Source: Halobacterium wangiae (lineage in GTDB: Archaea; Halobacteriota; Halobacteria; Halobacteriales; Halobacteriaceae). From it: a DNA stretch of 64,000 nt. The translations under genes were made by a program, and so were the position numbers. Shown one piece after another: positions 33,515 to 42,562 of the stretch. The notes under the pieces were generated by a model. It worked only from the letters and a program-made list of their open reading frames with translations. It searched no databases and was not told the origin of the DNA. The first letter of the stretch is position 1. The number at the start of each line of letters is the position of its first letter. The stretch covers positions 1-64,000 of the forward strand of contig NZ_CP089588.1 of assembly GCF_021249345.1 (NCBI RefSeq), read 5' to 3'.

Positions 33515-35707
33515 TCACTCGGGCGCCAGCAGTTCCACCGGGTGCCGGTTGCCGCGGGCGAGCAGTCCGGCGAGTTGCTCCTGGCAGGACGCCCCGCTGG
33601 CTACGACTTCGCGGTCGGCCGTCTCCTCGGCCTCGAACTGGTCGCGCAGCGTCCCGCCGACGTCCACGGCGAGTTCGTAGTACTGGGACTTGTAGCCGAA
33701 ACTGCCCGCCATCCCGCAACACTCCACGTCCGAGGTCACCACGTCGTAGCCCACTCGCTCGAGGACCGCCTCCGTGTACACGTCCAGACCGAGCGTGCGC
33801 TGCTGGCAGTGGCTGTGGTACGCGACGTCGCCGCCGCCCGCGAGCGCGTCGGCGTCAGCGCCGTTCTCCAGGAGTCCGTAGACGTACTCGAGCACCTCGT
33901 AGCTGTGCTCGGCGAGGCGCTCGGCGCGGTTCGCCGGGAGGAGCCGTTCGTACTCGTCGCGGAACGCCGCTAGGTCCGACGGTTCGACGACCACGACGTC
34001 GCGGCCGTCGTCGAGGTACGGGTCGAGGCTGTCCGCGACGCGGCGGGCGTTCCGGCGTGCCGTCGCGATCATCCCCTGGGAGAGCGGCGCGCGTCCGCTC
34101 TCGTGGCACGACGCCACGGCGACGTCGACGCCGAGCGCTTCGAGGGTTCTGACGGCGGCCTTCCCGCGGTCAACGAGCACGTAGTTCGTGTACGCGTCCG
34201 GGTAGAGCACGACCTCGCGGTCGGCGTCGCCCGCGGTGTCCAGCGGTTCGCGCGACGCGAACCAGTCGCGGAGCGTCTCACGCTGGAACTCCGGGAGGTC
34301 GCGGCGCCGGTCGACGCCAGCCACCCGGTCCAAGAAGGCACGACTCGGTCCCCAGTCGGCCAGCCAGTTCGAGACCGGTGCAGTCGCGCTCCCGAGTCGC
34401 GCGAGCGTCCCGAAGTTCCCGAACAGGCGCTTCTGGACGTCGACGCCGCCGGGGTCCGCGTCAGGCGTCAGACCTTCGACCAGCCAGTCGAACTCCTGGT
34501 CTGTGCCGCGGTTCAGGCGGTCTCGGACGACCGTGTTGATCCACGGGATGTCGATCTTCACGGGACAGGCGTTCACGCAGCGCGAACAGCCAGTACAGAG
34601 GTCGTTGAACTCCGCGGCGCGGTCCATGCCGTGGACGCCGGCCTCCCAACCGGTGGCGATGCCGCCGGTGTACGTCTCGCCGCCGAAGGCGTGTCCGCCG
34701 ACGTGCTGGAAGTTCGCACACGAGTTCGCACACGCGCCACACCGGATACAGTACAGCGTCTCGCGGAGGTCTTCGTCCTCGCGCATCTCCGTCCGGCCGT
34801 TGTCGAGGAGGACGAGGTGGAACTCGCGGTTGTCGGTCGCGCCGTCCAGCGGTTCGTCGGGCTTCTCGAAGTCCACGACCGGCGAGTCCACCGGCGGGGA
34901 GAGCAAGGACAGGTAGGTGGCGATGTCCTGTCCGCCGGCGGCGCGCGCGATGAGTTCCGCGAACGGGGGGAACTCCGCGACGCTCGGGATTAGCTTCTCG
35001 ACGCCCGCGACGGCGACGTGCGTGTCCGGCGTCACCGCGCACTTGCGGGCGTTGCCCTCGTTCGTCACGAGCGCGATGGTACCGGAGTCGGCGAACACGA
35101 AGTTCGCGCCAGTCATCCCCACGTCCGCGTCACGAATCTGCTCGCCCACGTGGTCGCGCGCGAACTGCGTCAGGTCCGTCGCCGTCTCCAGGGGGACGTC
35201 GGGGTCGAACTGCTCGTTGAACAGGGTCGCGATCTCCCCGGTTGACTTGTGGAACGCCGGCCCGACGAGGTGGGATGGGGCCTCGTCGGCGACCTGGATA
35301 ACGAACTCGCCGAGGTCCGTCTCGCAGACCTCGACGCCGACCGCCTCGAGCGCCTCGTTGACGTCTATCTCCTCGCTGGTCATCGACTTCGACTTCGCGA
35401 CGGCGTCGGCGCCCCGGTCCTCGACCACGTCGGTGATGTACCGGTTCGCGTCCGCCGCGTCGTCGGCGACGTAGACGGTGCCACCGTTCGCCTCGACGCT
35501 CTCCCGGACGGTCTCGACGAGTTCCGGGAGGCGCTCGATGGCGTCCTCCTTGATGCGCCGGGCCTCGCTCCGGAGTTCCTCGATGTCGTCGCGGTGGGAG
35601 TTCGCCTCCAGGCGCCCCGCGTTGACGTGTGTGGTGTTCTCGAAGACGGCGTCGCCCTCGGTCGCCAGGAGGTGTCGGATGCGGTCGGCCTTCTGTCGCC
35701 GGCTCAT
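33515..35707 (-). CDS. LutB-LutA-type fusion: LUD, double 4Fe-4S and CCG domains
   Basis: Iron-sulfur protein of 730 residues. The first part is a LUD/LutB domain (about 60-310). A double [4Fe-4S] ferredoxin region follows (CIRCGACANSC near 365 and CTGCSRCVNAC near 412). The C-terminal third is a GlcF/LutA-like cysteine-rich (CCG) region with ASCHESGR, HSHCQQR, ECCGMAGSFG and a last ASCQ. In Bacillus LutA, LutB and LutC are separate proteins oxidising L-lactate to pyruvate; here LutA-like and LutB-like parts are fused. The first CCG repeat has single Cys rather than a Cys pair. Its ATG overlaps the LutC-like stop by 4 nt. Confidence 0.85.
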   Translation of the reverse strand: MSRRQKADRIRHLLATEGDAVFENTTHVNAGRLEANSHRDDIEELRSEARRIKEDAIERLPELVETVRESVEANGGTVYVADDAADANRYITDVVEDRGADAVAKSKSMTSEEIDVNEALEAVGVEVCETDLGEFVIQVADEAPSHLVGPAFHKSTGEIATLFNEQFDPDVPLETATDLTQFARDHVGEQIRDADVGMTGANFVFADSGTIALVTNEGNARKCAVTPDTHVAVAGVEKLIPSVAEFPPFAELIARAAGGQDIATYLSLLSPPVDSPVVDFEKPDEPLDGATDNREFHLVLLDNGRTEMREDEDLRETLYCIRCGACANSCANFQHVGGHAFGGETYTGGIATGWEAGVHGMDRAAEFNDLCTGCSRCVNACPVKIDIPWINTVVRDRLNRGTDQEFDWLVEGLTPDADPGGVDVQKRLFGNFGTLARLGSATAPVSNWLADWGPSRAFLDRVAGVDRRRDLPEFQRETLRDWFASREPLDTAGDADREVVLYPDAYTNYVLVDRGKAAVRTLEALGVDVAVASCHESGRAPLSQGMIATARRNARRVADSLDPYLDDGRDVVVVEPSDLAAFRDEYERLLPANRAERLAEHSYEVLEYVYGLLENGADADALAGGGDVAYHSHCQQRTLGLDVYTEAVLERVGYDVVTSDVECCGMAGSFGYKSQYYELAVDVGGTLRDQFEAEETADREVVASGASCQEQLAGLLARGNRHPVELLAPE

Positions 35708-36213
35708 CGGTCGGTGAGGACGACGGCGTGGACGGTCTGTGGCCCGTGGACGCCGGTGACGAGTTCCCCCATGTCCGCCGTGGCGCTCGCACCCGTCGCG
35801 AGGACAGCGGAGTCCCGGCCCGCCGCGAACTCGTCGCCGAGCCACGAGGCCACCGAGCGCACGTCCTCGTAGAGGTCGCTAGCACGGACGACGCCGACGT
35901 GCGTACGCGGGTAGAGACTCACGGGTTCGGTGCCGGCCTCGTCGGCCTGGACGACGAACGTCCCGTACTCGACGATGCCGGCGTGGACGCGCGTGACGCC
36001 GGTTTCGGCCTCGTCGAGCAGTCGCGGCGTCGGCGGGAGTTCGACGATCGTGTCGTCGAGTGAGACGCCGTCGATGCCCAGCGGTGTGCCGACGGCGGGA
36101 GCGTCGACCACGTCGTCGAGGACCGCCTCGAAGTCGGCGGCCGTCGTGCGCGTGCAGTCGACGTCGGCCGTGGAGAGCGCGGCCGCGAAGCCGTCTACGG
36201 TATCCGTTCCCAT
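35704..36213 (-). CDS. lutC: LutC-like LUD domain protein
   Basis: Protein of 169 residues with a single LUD domain. The segments VHAGIVEYGTFVVQADE and LATGASATADMGELVTGVHGP are characteristic of LutC/YkgG. It works with LutA/LutB in oxidation of lactate or related 2-hydroxyacids. It is the first gene of a two-gene operon and overlaps the LutB-LutA fusion by 4 nt. ATG at 36213 is chosen over a GTG 9 nt upstream; a GATAAA element at about 36240-36245 fits a promoter. Confidence 0.82.
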   Translation of the reverse strand: MGTDTVDGFAAALSTADVDCTRTTAADFEAVLDDVVDAPAVGTPLGIDGVSLDDTIVELPPTPRLLDEAETGVTRVHAGIVEYGTFVVQADEAGTEPVSLYPRTHVGVVRASDLYEDVRSVASWLGDEFAAGRDSAVLATGASATADMGELVTGVHGPQTVHAVVLTDR

Positions 36214-36273
36214 TGCACACACATTGGACCGAGACCGGGTTTATCTCTACCGGTCAACGGTAGTGATGTTCGT

Positions 36274-36759
36274 TCACTCCTCGGTCATCACAGTGACCAC
36301 GGGGACGTCGGCGTTGAGGAGGAAGGACTGGGTCGCGCTGCCGAAGACCGCCTTCCCCACCGGCGTGCGCTTGCGGCCGCCGACGACGAGGAAGGTGGGG
36401 GCCCGTTCGTCCGCGATGTCGAGTACCTCCTGGACGGCTTCACCGACGCGCCCGACGTACGTCACTGCCTCGGGGAGGTCGTCGACGGACTGCTCGGTGA
36501 CGTCACGTGCGACGCCCCGGGCGTCCCGCTGTGCCTGGTCGATGGAGTACGACGTCTCGGCGGCGGACTGGCCGTACTCGGTCCCCGACGGGAAACTGAA
36601 GTCGCCCGACGACCCGTCGTCGGCGCGCGTCTCGTACGTCTCCTGTGCCATCACGTGGACGACCACGAGTTCTTCCCCGTACTGGCTCGCCAGGTCGGCG
36701 CCGACCTCCGCGACCCTGTCTGGAATCTGCTCGCCGTCGACCGCTGCGACGATGGTCAT
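36274..36759 (-). CDS. UspA-family universal stress protein
   Basis: Protein of 161 residues with one Usp domain. The nucleotide-binding motif begins GGRKRTP and continues to FGSATQSF near the C-terminus. Residues about 45-75 form an insertion rich in Ser, Asp and Gly. ATG at 36759 (MTIVAAVDG) gives the typical Usp first strand; the in-frame start at 36798 adds 13 residues. Function probably stress or nucleotide sensing. It lies near the Lut operon with no obvious link. Confidence 0.82.
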   Translation of the reverse strand: MTIVAAVDGEQIPDRVAEVGADLASQYGEELVVVHVMAQETYETRADDGSSGDFSFPSGTEYGQSAAETSYSIDQAQRDARGVARDVTEQSVDDLPEAVTYVGRVGEAVQEVLDIADERAPTFLVVGGRKRTPVGKAVFGSATQSFLLNADVPVVTVMTEE

Positions 36760-36898
36760 ACCCGCCCTTTCGGGCGAGGCTACAAAAGCGTACGTCACGA
36801 GCCCAGACGTCGGGAAACGACGCCGTCCTCGGCGTTAGCGCGCGTGGCGGTTCGTCGGCACGGTGTCCGTCTCGACGCTCTCGAACCCCGGCACCAGC

Positions 36899-36904
36899 TA
36901 TTTA
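36899..36904 (+). promoter_or_regulatory. TATA box of the DUF3237 gene
   Basis: TATTTA at 36899-36904, 25-30 nt before the ATG at 36929. A GGGAGG sequence also directly precedes the ATG, so leaderless or short-leader initiation are both possible. Confidence 0.45.
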
Positions 36905-36928
36905 CTGAACGGCGCGGATACGGGAGGT

Positions 36929-37417
36929 ATGGCCGGGACTATCGACGAACACGAGAACGAACACCTGACACCGTCGCTCGAACACGTCCTCGACCTCGAC
37001 ATCGAAGTGGCCGAACCCATCGTCGTTGGCGAGACGGGGGACGGTGAGCGACGGATCATTCAGATCACCGACGGCACGGTCTCCGGCCGGGTCGACGGCC
37101 ACGTCCTCCCGGGCGGTGCAGACTACCAGTTGTTCCGGGAAGAGCGACCGACCGAACTGGTGGCGAAGTACGCCTTCGAGACGGACGCGGGCTCCCGAGT
37201 GTACGTGGAGAACCGGGGCATCCGCGTCACGGACCCCGCGGACAGCAGGCGACTCCGCGACGGCGAAGCGGTCGACCCCGAGGACGTCTACTTCCGGTCG
37301 GTGCCGGAGTTCGAGACGGCCGACCCAGATCTCGAATGGCTCTCGGAGAGCGTCTTCGTCGCGACCGGGGTGCGCCAACCCTACGGCGTGAAACTCGCGG
37401 TGTACCGGGTCGGCTGA
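36929..37417 (+). CDS. DUF3237 (UPF0311) family protein
   Basis: Protein of 162 residues. The conserved features of DUF3237 are visible: an early GERRII segment, VDGHVLPGGADYQ near 60 and YVENRGIRV near 98. The family forms a beta-barrel of unknown biochemical role and is often encoded near catabolic genes for aromatic or terpenoid compounds. It stands alone with its own promoter. ATG at 36929 fits the box spacing. Confidence 0.78.
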   Translation: MAGTIDEHENEHLTPSLEHVLDLDIEVAEPIVVGETGDGERRIIQITDGTVSGRVDGHVLPGGADYQLFREERPTELVAKYAFETDAGSRVYVENRGIRVTDPADSRRLRDGEAVDPEDVYFRSVPEFETADPDLEWLSESVFVATGVRQPYGVKLAVYRVG

Positions 37418-37998
37418 GCGGCGCAGGGTCCTCGACCCGGGCCTAAGTTTGTATCGTGAAAGAGAGAACTCGTCTTTCAACTAAGAAAAATAACTGTTTT
37501 GGACGCTGGGATTGGCCACGTGTCGACGCCATCACCTTCACCCTCGATCTGGAAAGAAACCTGCGTATTCCAGTGGTTTAGGCCTTCGAGTGCTGGATGA
37601 TAGGAACGAGAGCTCGAGGACGAGGATCAGTCACGAAGCCGGCAGATTAGATCGCCTGAAGAGATAAAAACCTACCTCTGCGCCTTTGTCGGGGCTGTAT
37701 TTCCGTTCTGGCTGACTCCCCCTCGCGAAGGCCACGACACCCGCCGCTCTGCAGAATTACCAGTTTTCGATGTATACTTTCAGATTTATACTTCCGGGTA
37801 GACCGCAGTGATCAGAGACGACTCGAAGTAGCCGTGTCGTGGAACGCACGCCGACAGTGCGCCACCCCACAGAGGGAATCACCTGTGTACGAAATTGCCA
37901 CCACGTGCTCGGTGTTGGTAACCGTCTACACAGTATTCACTTACAAACCGTCGCAATAAACGGCAAATTTTAACAACGTGTTCGAGTGAAGTGGTTGT
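37418..37998. other. Intergenic region without a gene
   Basis: About 580 nt, AT-richer than the flanks. It starts with a GGGTC-3-GACCC hairpin (37426-37438) that may end the DUF3237 transcript. A TTTTAA box at 37968-37973 lies 26-31 nt before the next ATG. A further TTTATAC at about 37785 has no gene after it. No small protein or RNA gene could be supported. Confidence 0.45.
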
Positions 37999-39231
37999 AT
38001 GCGTACGTTTGACAATGACACGAGTCGGCGGTCGTACCTGAAAGCTGCGGCCACGGCTGGGACACTCGGCCTAACGGGGCTCTCAGGCTGTACCGCGTTC
38101 GGTGGCGGTGGTGGCGACTCGGGGACGATAACCGTCGCTGCAGCAGTGCCCGAGACTGGTCGGCTGTCGTCCGTCGGCAACGAGATGCTGCGCGGCTACG
38201 AACTCGGCGTCGACCTGATCAACGAGAACGGCGGCATCGACGACCGGGAGCTCGAACTCGTCGTGAAGGACGACGAGAGCGACCCGACGCGGCTCCGCCA
38301 GGTCCTCCAGGAGACGCTCAGCAACAACGACGTCCAGATGATCTGGGGGAGCTTCTCCAGCCCGCTCGTGATGGCTGGGAGCGCCGTCGCGGAGAACGAG
38401 GGACTGCCGTTCCTCGCCGTGGCGACGTGCTACCAGCAACCGCTGATGGACGGCTCGAAGGAGTGGACGTACACGCCGTTCCCGAAGACGCGGGACGTGA
38501 CGAGGGCGACGACCGGAATGCTGGAGCTGATCCCCGAGGAGGACCGCCCTCAGACCGTCGGCATCTGGGAGGAGAACTCCGGGTGGGGGAGCGAGATGGC
38601 CGAAGCCTGGGACACGAAGCTCTCGGAGGCCGGCTACGACGTTGGGATGCGAGAGACGTACAACTCCGGCAACCAGGACTTCTCGACGCTCATCTCGCAG
38701 GCCGAGAGCGCCGGCGTCGAGGCGCTCGTCGCGTGCCCCCAGCCACCGGACGGCATCACCGCGATGAACCAGCTCAACAACAGCGGCTACACGCCCGATT
38801 TCATCGAGTTCGTACGCGCCTCGGACCCGCAGGCGTGGTGGTCGGCCCTCGGCGAGGCCGGCAACTACGTGACGATGTGTCCGGGGTGGGCGCCGGGCAT
38901 GACGGGGAACGGCAACGAGGAACTGCTCGAGTCCTACGGCGAGAACTACGACGACGGCACGCCCCGGGTCATGGTCGGCGTCGGCTACAACCTGGTCCAG
39001 ACGGCCGAACAGGCCCTCGCGAACTCCTCGGACGTCGAACCCGAGGCAGTCCGGTCCGCACTCGACGACAACGAGTTCAACACCGTCATCGGCGACTTCG
39101 GGTTCGACGAGTACGGGATGCCCGAGGAGGGCCAGTTGTCCGCCGCGAGCGCGCAGTGGTGGGACGGCGAGCAGCAACTCGTCTACCCCCAGACGGGGAA
39201 CGCCGCCGAACTCAAGTTCCCCATCGAGTAA
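37999..39231 (+). CDS. Orphan ABC substrate-binding lipoprotein, Liv/amide type
   Basis: Binding protein of 410 residues. A twin-arginine motif (SRRSYLK) and a lipobox LSGC indicate TAT export and lipid anchoring. The mature part fits the type I branched-chain/amide binding family (AAAVPETGRLSSVGNEMLRGYELGV-like start, GIWEENSGWG and TLISQAESAGVEAL segments). No permease or ATPase genes are adjacent, so it may deliver ligand to the Liv transporter at 2.5-8.5 kb or another system. The fatty-acyl operon follows after 197 nt. Confidence 0.86.
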   Translation: MRTFDNDTSRRSYLKAAATAGTLGLTGLSGCTAFGGGGGDSGTITVAAAVPETGRLSSVGNEMLRGYELGVDLINENGGIDDRELELVVKDDESDPTRLRQVLQETLSNNDVQMIWGSFSSPLVMAGSAVAENEGLPFLAVATCYQQPLMDGSKEWTYTPFPKTRDVTRATTGMLELIPEEDRPQTVGIWEENSGWGSEMAEAWDTKLSEAGYDVGMRETYNSGNQDFSTLISQAESAGVEALVACPQPPDGITAMNQLNNSGYTPDFIEFVRASDPQAWWSALGEAGNYVTMCPGWAPGMTGNGNEELLESYGENYDDGTPRVMVGVGYNLVQTAEQALANSSDVEPEAVRSALDDNEFNTVIGDFGFDEYGMPEEGQLSAASAQWWDGEQQLVYPQTGNAAELKFPIE

Positions 39232-39353
39232 CGTCTAGACGCGGTCCGTCGAAGTAGCCGTCACGGACCGGGCAGTTCGCTCCGGCCACGACTGGTCGAC
39301 CGCCGGAAACGGACGTCTGTTCTGTCCGACAGCCACCGCCGAATCGAATCATT

Positions 39354-39414
39354 AGTTAAGCTAACAGCCCCTTTTGGTAAACAGAGTAACCAACAGTTTA
39401 AGTATCGCTGTTAA
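39354..39414 (+). promoter_or_regulatory. Promoter region of the acyl-CoA operon with GTTA/TAAC repeats
   Basis: A TTTAAGTA box at 39398-39405 precedes the ATG at 39429 by 24-31 nt. Upstream and around it lie an imperfect palindrome GTTAAGCTAAC (about 39354-39364), a GGTAAAC/GTAACC pair (about 39376-39391) and GTTAAC (about 39410-39415). The symmetry hints at binding by a dimeric regulator such as the Lrp/AsnC-like protein at the operon's far end. Confidence 0.4.
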
Positions 39415-39428
39415 CTTTATTCTAGACG

Positions 39429-41369
39429 ATGGTAGAACGTGACACAGAGACCGTGGCCGTGCTCGGTGCGGGGAGCATGGGCCACGGCATCGCCGAGATC
39501 GCCGCCATCGCTGGCTACGAGGTGGTGCTTCGGGACCTGGAACCGGAACTGGTCGAGGACGGACTCGAGGAGGTCGAGTGGAGCCTCGGCAAACTCGCGG
39601 AGAAGGGCAAAATCGACGAATCGGCCGAGGACGTACGCGCCCGGATGCGTGGCGAAACCGACCTCGCGACGTCCGTCGAGTCCGCGGACCTCGTCGTCGA
39701 GGCGATTCCCGAGGACCTCGACCTGAAGAAGCAGACGTTCGCGGAAGTCGACGAACACGCGCCGGACCACGCCATTCTGGCGTCGAACACGTCCGGACTC
39801 AGCATCACCGCCATCGGCGCGGCGACGGACCGTCCCGAGCAGGTGGTGGGCACGCACTTCTTCAACCCGCCCGTGAAGATGGACCTCGTGGAGGTCGTCC
39901 ACGGCGAGCAGACGAGCGACGCGACCCTCGACACCGTCCACGAGTTCGTCGACGACCTCGGGAAGCGCGCCATCGACGTCAGACGCGACGTCCACGGCTT
40001 CATCGTGAACAACGTCATGCTGCCGTTCATGGAGGAGGCTGCGTGGATGCTCTCGGACGGCGACACCACGGTCCAGCAGGCCGACGCCGCGATGGTGTAC
40101 AGGCGCGGCTACCCGATGGGGCCGTTCGAGCTCGCCGACTACACGGGCATCGACATCGCCTACCACTTCCGCGAGGACACCCACCTCGACTCCCCGCCGA
40201 CCATCGCCGAGAAGGTGGAGAACGAGAATCTCGGGAAGAAGACCGGCCGGGGCTTCTACGACTGGGAGGCCGACGGCCCCGACTACGAACCCGGCGATGG
40301 CGAGGGCTTCGACACGCTCCGCGTCGAGGCCCGGATGGTCAACGAGGCGGCGCGTCTCGTCGGCGACGACGTGGCGACGCCCGACGACATCGACCTCGGG
40401 AGCCGCCTCGGCGCGCGGTTCCCGGAGGGCGTCTGCCGACTCGGCGACCAGATCGGACTCGACGCGGTCCTCGAGAGACTACGCACGCTCCACGACGAGA
40501 CCGGCGCCGAGCGCTTCGAACCGGCCGACCACCTCGTCGAACTCGTCGACGACGGGCGGACGGGCGTCGACGCGGGCAAAGGTTTCCACGACTACCGCGG
40601 TGACGGCCCCTACCAGTACATCAACAGGACCATCGACGACCGCGGCGTCCTCGAGATAGAGTTCGACCGCCCCGAACGGCTCAACGCGTTCTCCGAGACG
40701 ATGTTCGGGGAGGTCGAGGCCGCCCTCGAGAACGCCGACACCGACGAGGTGTCGTGTGTCGTCTTCTCTGGCGCCGGCGACGACGCGTTCAGTTCCGGGG
40801 CGGACATCACCGGCTTCATGACCGCGTCGCCGACCGACCTGATGGAAGTCGACGAGACCATCGTCGCCATCGACACGTTCGAGCGACCGACGGTCGCGGC
40901 CATCGACGGCTTCTGTCTCGGCGCGGGCTTCGAGATCGCACTCGCCTGCGACCTCCGGGTCGCCACCGAGAACTCGACGTTCGGCTCCCCGGAGATCAAC
41001 CTCGGGCTCATCCCGGGCGGCGGCGGTACCCAGCGCCTGACCCGCATCGTCGGGGAGGGCCGCGCGAAGGAACTCGTCTTCCGCGGAGAGCAGATCTCCG
41101 CCGAGCGCGCCCACGACTGGGGGCTCCTCAACCGGGCGGTCCCGGACGAGGAGTTCGAGGAGACCGTCGCGGAGTTCGTCGCCGACCTCGCCGACGGCCC
41201 GTCGACGGCACTGAAGGTCGCCAAGCGCGTCATCGACGACGGCCAGGACACGAGCCTGCAGGCCGGCCTCGACGCCGAGAGCCAGGGCTTCGGCCTCCTG
41301 ACGACGACCGACGACATGGTCGAGGGCGTCACAGCCTTCAGGGACGACCGCGAACCGGAGTTCGAGTGA
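39429..41369 (+). CDS. 3-hydroxyacyl-CoA dehydrogenase/enoyl-CoA hydratase fusion
   Basis: Bifunctional beta-oxidation enzyme of 646 residues. The order is an NAD-binding HCDH domain (about 8-185, GAGSMGHG at 14-21, catalytic His in HFFNPP), a first HCDH C-terminal domain (about 190-275, ending GRGFYDW), a second such domain (about 305-392, ending GKGFHDY) and a crotonase domain (about 395-646, with SGADITGF oxyanion segment and PEINLGLIPGGGGTQRL). It hydrates enoyl-CoA and oxidises 3-hydroxyacyl-CoA. This N-HCDH/C-crotonase order is the one seen in archaeal enzymes such as Metallosphaera crotonyl-CoA hydratase/dehydrogenase. The thiolase gene overlaps its stop by one base. Confidence 0.9.
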   Translation: MVERDTETVAVLGAGSMGHGIAEIAAIAGYEVVLRDLEPELVEDGLEEVEWSLGKLAEKGKIDESAEDVRARMRGETDLATSVESADLVVEAIPEDLDLKKQTFAEVDEHAPDHAILASNTSGLSITAIGAATDRPEQVVGTHFFNPPVKMDLVEVVHGEQTSDATLDTVHEFVDDLGKRAIDVRRDVHGFIVNNVMLPFMEEAAWMLSDGDTTVQQADAAMVYRRGYPMGPFELADYTGIDIAYHFREDTHLDSPPTIAEKVENENLGKKTGRGFYDWEADGPDYEPGDGEGFDTLRVEARMVNEAARLVGDDVATPDDIDLGSRLGARFPEGVCRLGDQIGLDAVLERLRTLHDETGAERFEPADHLVELVDDGRTGVDAGKGFHDYRGDGPYQYINRTIDDRGVLEIEFDRPERLNAFSETMFGEVEAALENADTDEVSCVVFSGAGDDAFSSGADITGFMTASPTDLMEVDETIVAIDTFERPTVAAIDGFCLGAGFEIALACDLRVATENSTFGSPEINLGLIPGGGGTQRLTRIVGEGRAKELVFRGEQISAERAHDWGLLNRAVPDEEFEETVAEFVADLADGPSTALKVAKRVIDDGQDTSLQAGLDAESQGFGLLTTTDDMVEGVTAFRDDREPEFE

Positions 41370-42562
41370 TGACCCGGAACGCAGCAATCGTCGGCGGTGG
41401 ACACGCGGACTGGGGCGAGCGGGCGGCCACCTGGAAGGACCTCGCTCAGGAGGCGGGGAAGGCAGCCTTCGACGACGTCGACGGCCTCGGCCCCGAGGAC
41501 GTCGAGGGCCTGTTCGTCGGCGCGGTCCAGCCCGAACGCTTCGCGTTCCAGAGTCACGTCGCGCCGCTCGCGGCGGAACTGCTGGGCATCGACGTCACGA
41601 AGATGATCTCGCGGACCGAACTGGCGTGCGCGAGCGGGCAGGCCGCGCTGCGGTACGCGTGGCTCGCAATCGCCGCGGGGCAACTCGACGTCGCGCTCGT
41701 ACTCGGCGTCGAGAAGATGCACCTCGGCGACGGCCACGTCGAGGAGATGCAGGCGAGCATGACCAACGTGCTCGACCGGGAGTTCGACGGCGTGAACGGC
41801 CTCAACGCCCCGTCGTTCTTCTCGATGTTCGCCCAGCGGCACATGCATGAGTACGGGACGACCCGCGAACAGCTCGCGAAGGTGAGCGTGAAGAACAAGA
41901 ACCACGCCGCGAACAACCCCTACGCGCAGTTCCAGCAGGAAGTGGACGTCGACGACGTCCTGGACTCGTACCCCATCGCGCCGCCGCTGTGTCTGTTCGA
42001 CTGCAGCGGCATCACGGACGGCGCCGCCGGCCTCCTGCTCGTCAGCGAGGAGAAGGCCCGCGAACTCACGGACACCGCGGCCTACGTCACGGGCAGCGGC
42101 CAGTCCTGCATGGCGGCCAACTCCATCAACAACCTCCCGTCGTTCTCGGCGTGGCCCCAGGCCACGGTGGCCGCCGAGGAGGCCTACGACCAGGCCGGCA
42201 TCGACGACCCCGTAAAGGAACTGGACGTCGCGGAGATCCACGACTGCTTCTCTATCAGCGAGATCATCGAGTACGAGGACCTCGGCTGGGTGGAGAAGGG
42301 TGAGGGCGGCCAGTTCGTCGAGGACGGCCGCAGCGAACTCGACGGCGACATCGCCGTCAACCCGCGGGGCGGCCTGCTGGGCTGTGGCCACCCGCTGGGC
42401 GCGACCGGCGTCTCACAGGCGCTCGAAGTGTACAAGCAGTTCGCGGGCGAAGTCGAGTCCGCACGACAGGTGCCCGACAGCCCGGAGACGGGGCTCATCC
42501 ACAACCTCAGCGGGAGCGGCTCCGTCCACAGCGTCATGACACTCGCGAGGGACCCACGATGA
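41369..42562 (+). CDS. SCP2-type thiolase
   Basis: Thiolase-family enzyme of 397 residues. The nucleophilic Cys lies in ELACASGQAAL near 90. The His regions are EIHDCFSISE near 293 and CGHPLGATG near 345, where CGHP replaces the usual GGHP. These features match the SCP-x/lipid-transfer thiolase branch. It cleaves or forms 3-oxoacyl-CoA. The ATG shares a base with the fusion-gene stop (TGATG), and the next gene, a DUF35 protein, overlaps by 4 nt. Confidence 0.88.
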   Translation: MTRNAAIVGGGHADWGERAATWKDLAQEAGKAAFDDVDGLGPEDVEGLFVGAVQPERFAFQSHVAPLAAELLGIDVTKMISRTELACASGQAALRYAWLAIAAGQLDVALVLGVEKMHLGDGHVEEMQASMTNVLDREFDGVNGLNAPSFFSMFAQRHMHEYGTTREQLAKVSVKNKNHAANNPYAQFQQEVDVDDVLDSYPIAPPLCLFDCSGITDGAAGLLLVSEEKARELTDTAAYVTGSGQSCMAANSINNLPSFSAWPQATVAAEEAYDQAGIDDPVKELDVAEIHDCFSISEIIEYEDLGWVEKGEGGQFVEDGRSELDGDIAVNPRGGLLGCGHPLGATGVSQALEVYKQFAGEVESARQVPDSPETGLIHNLSGSGSVHSVMTLARDPR

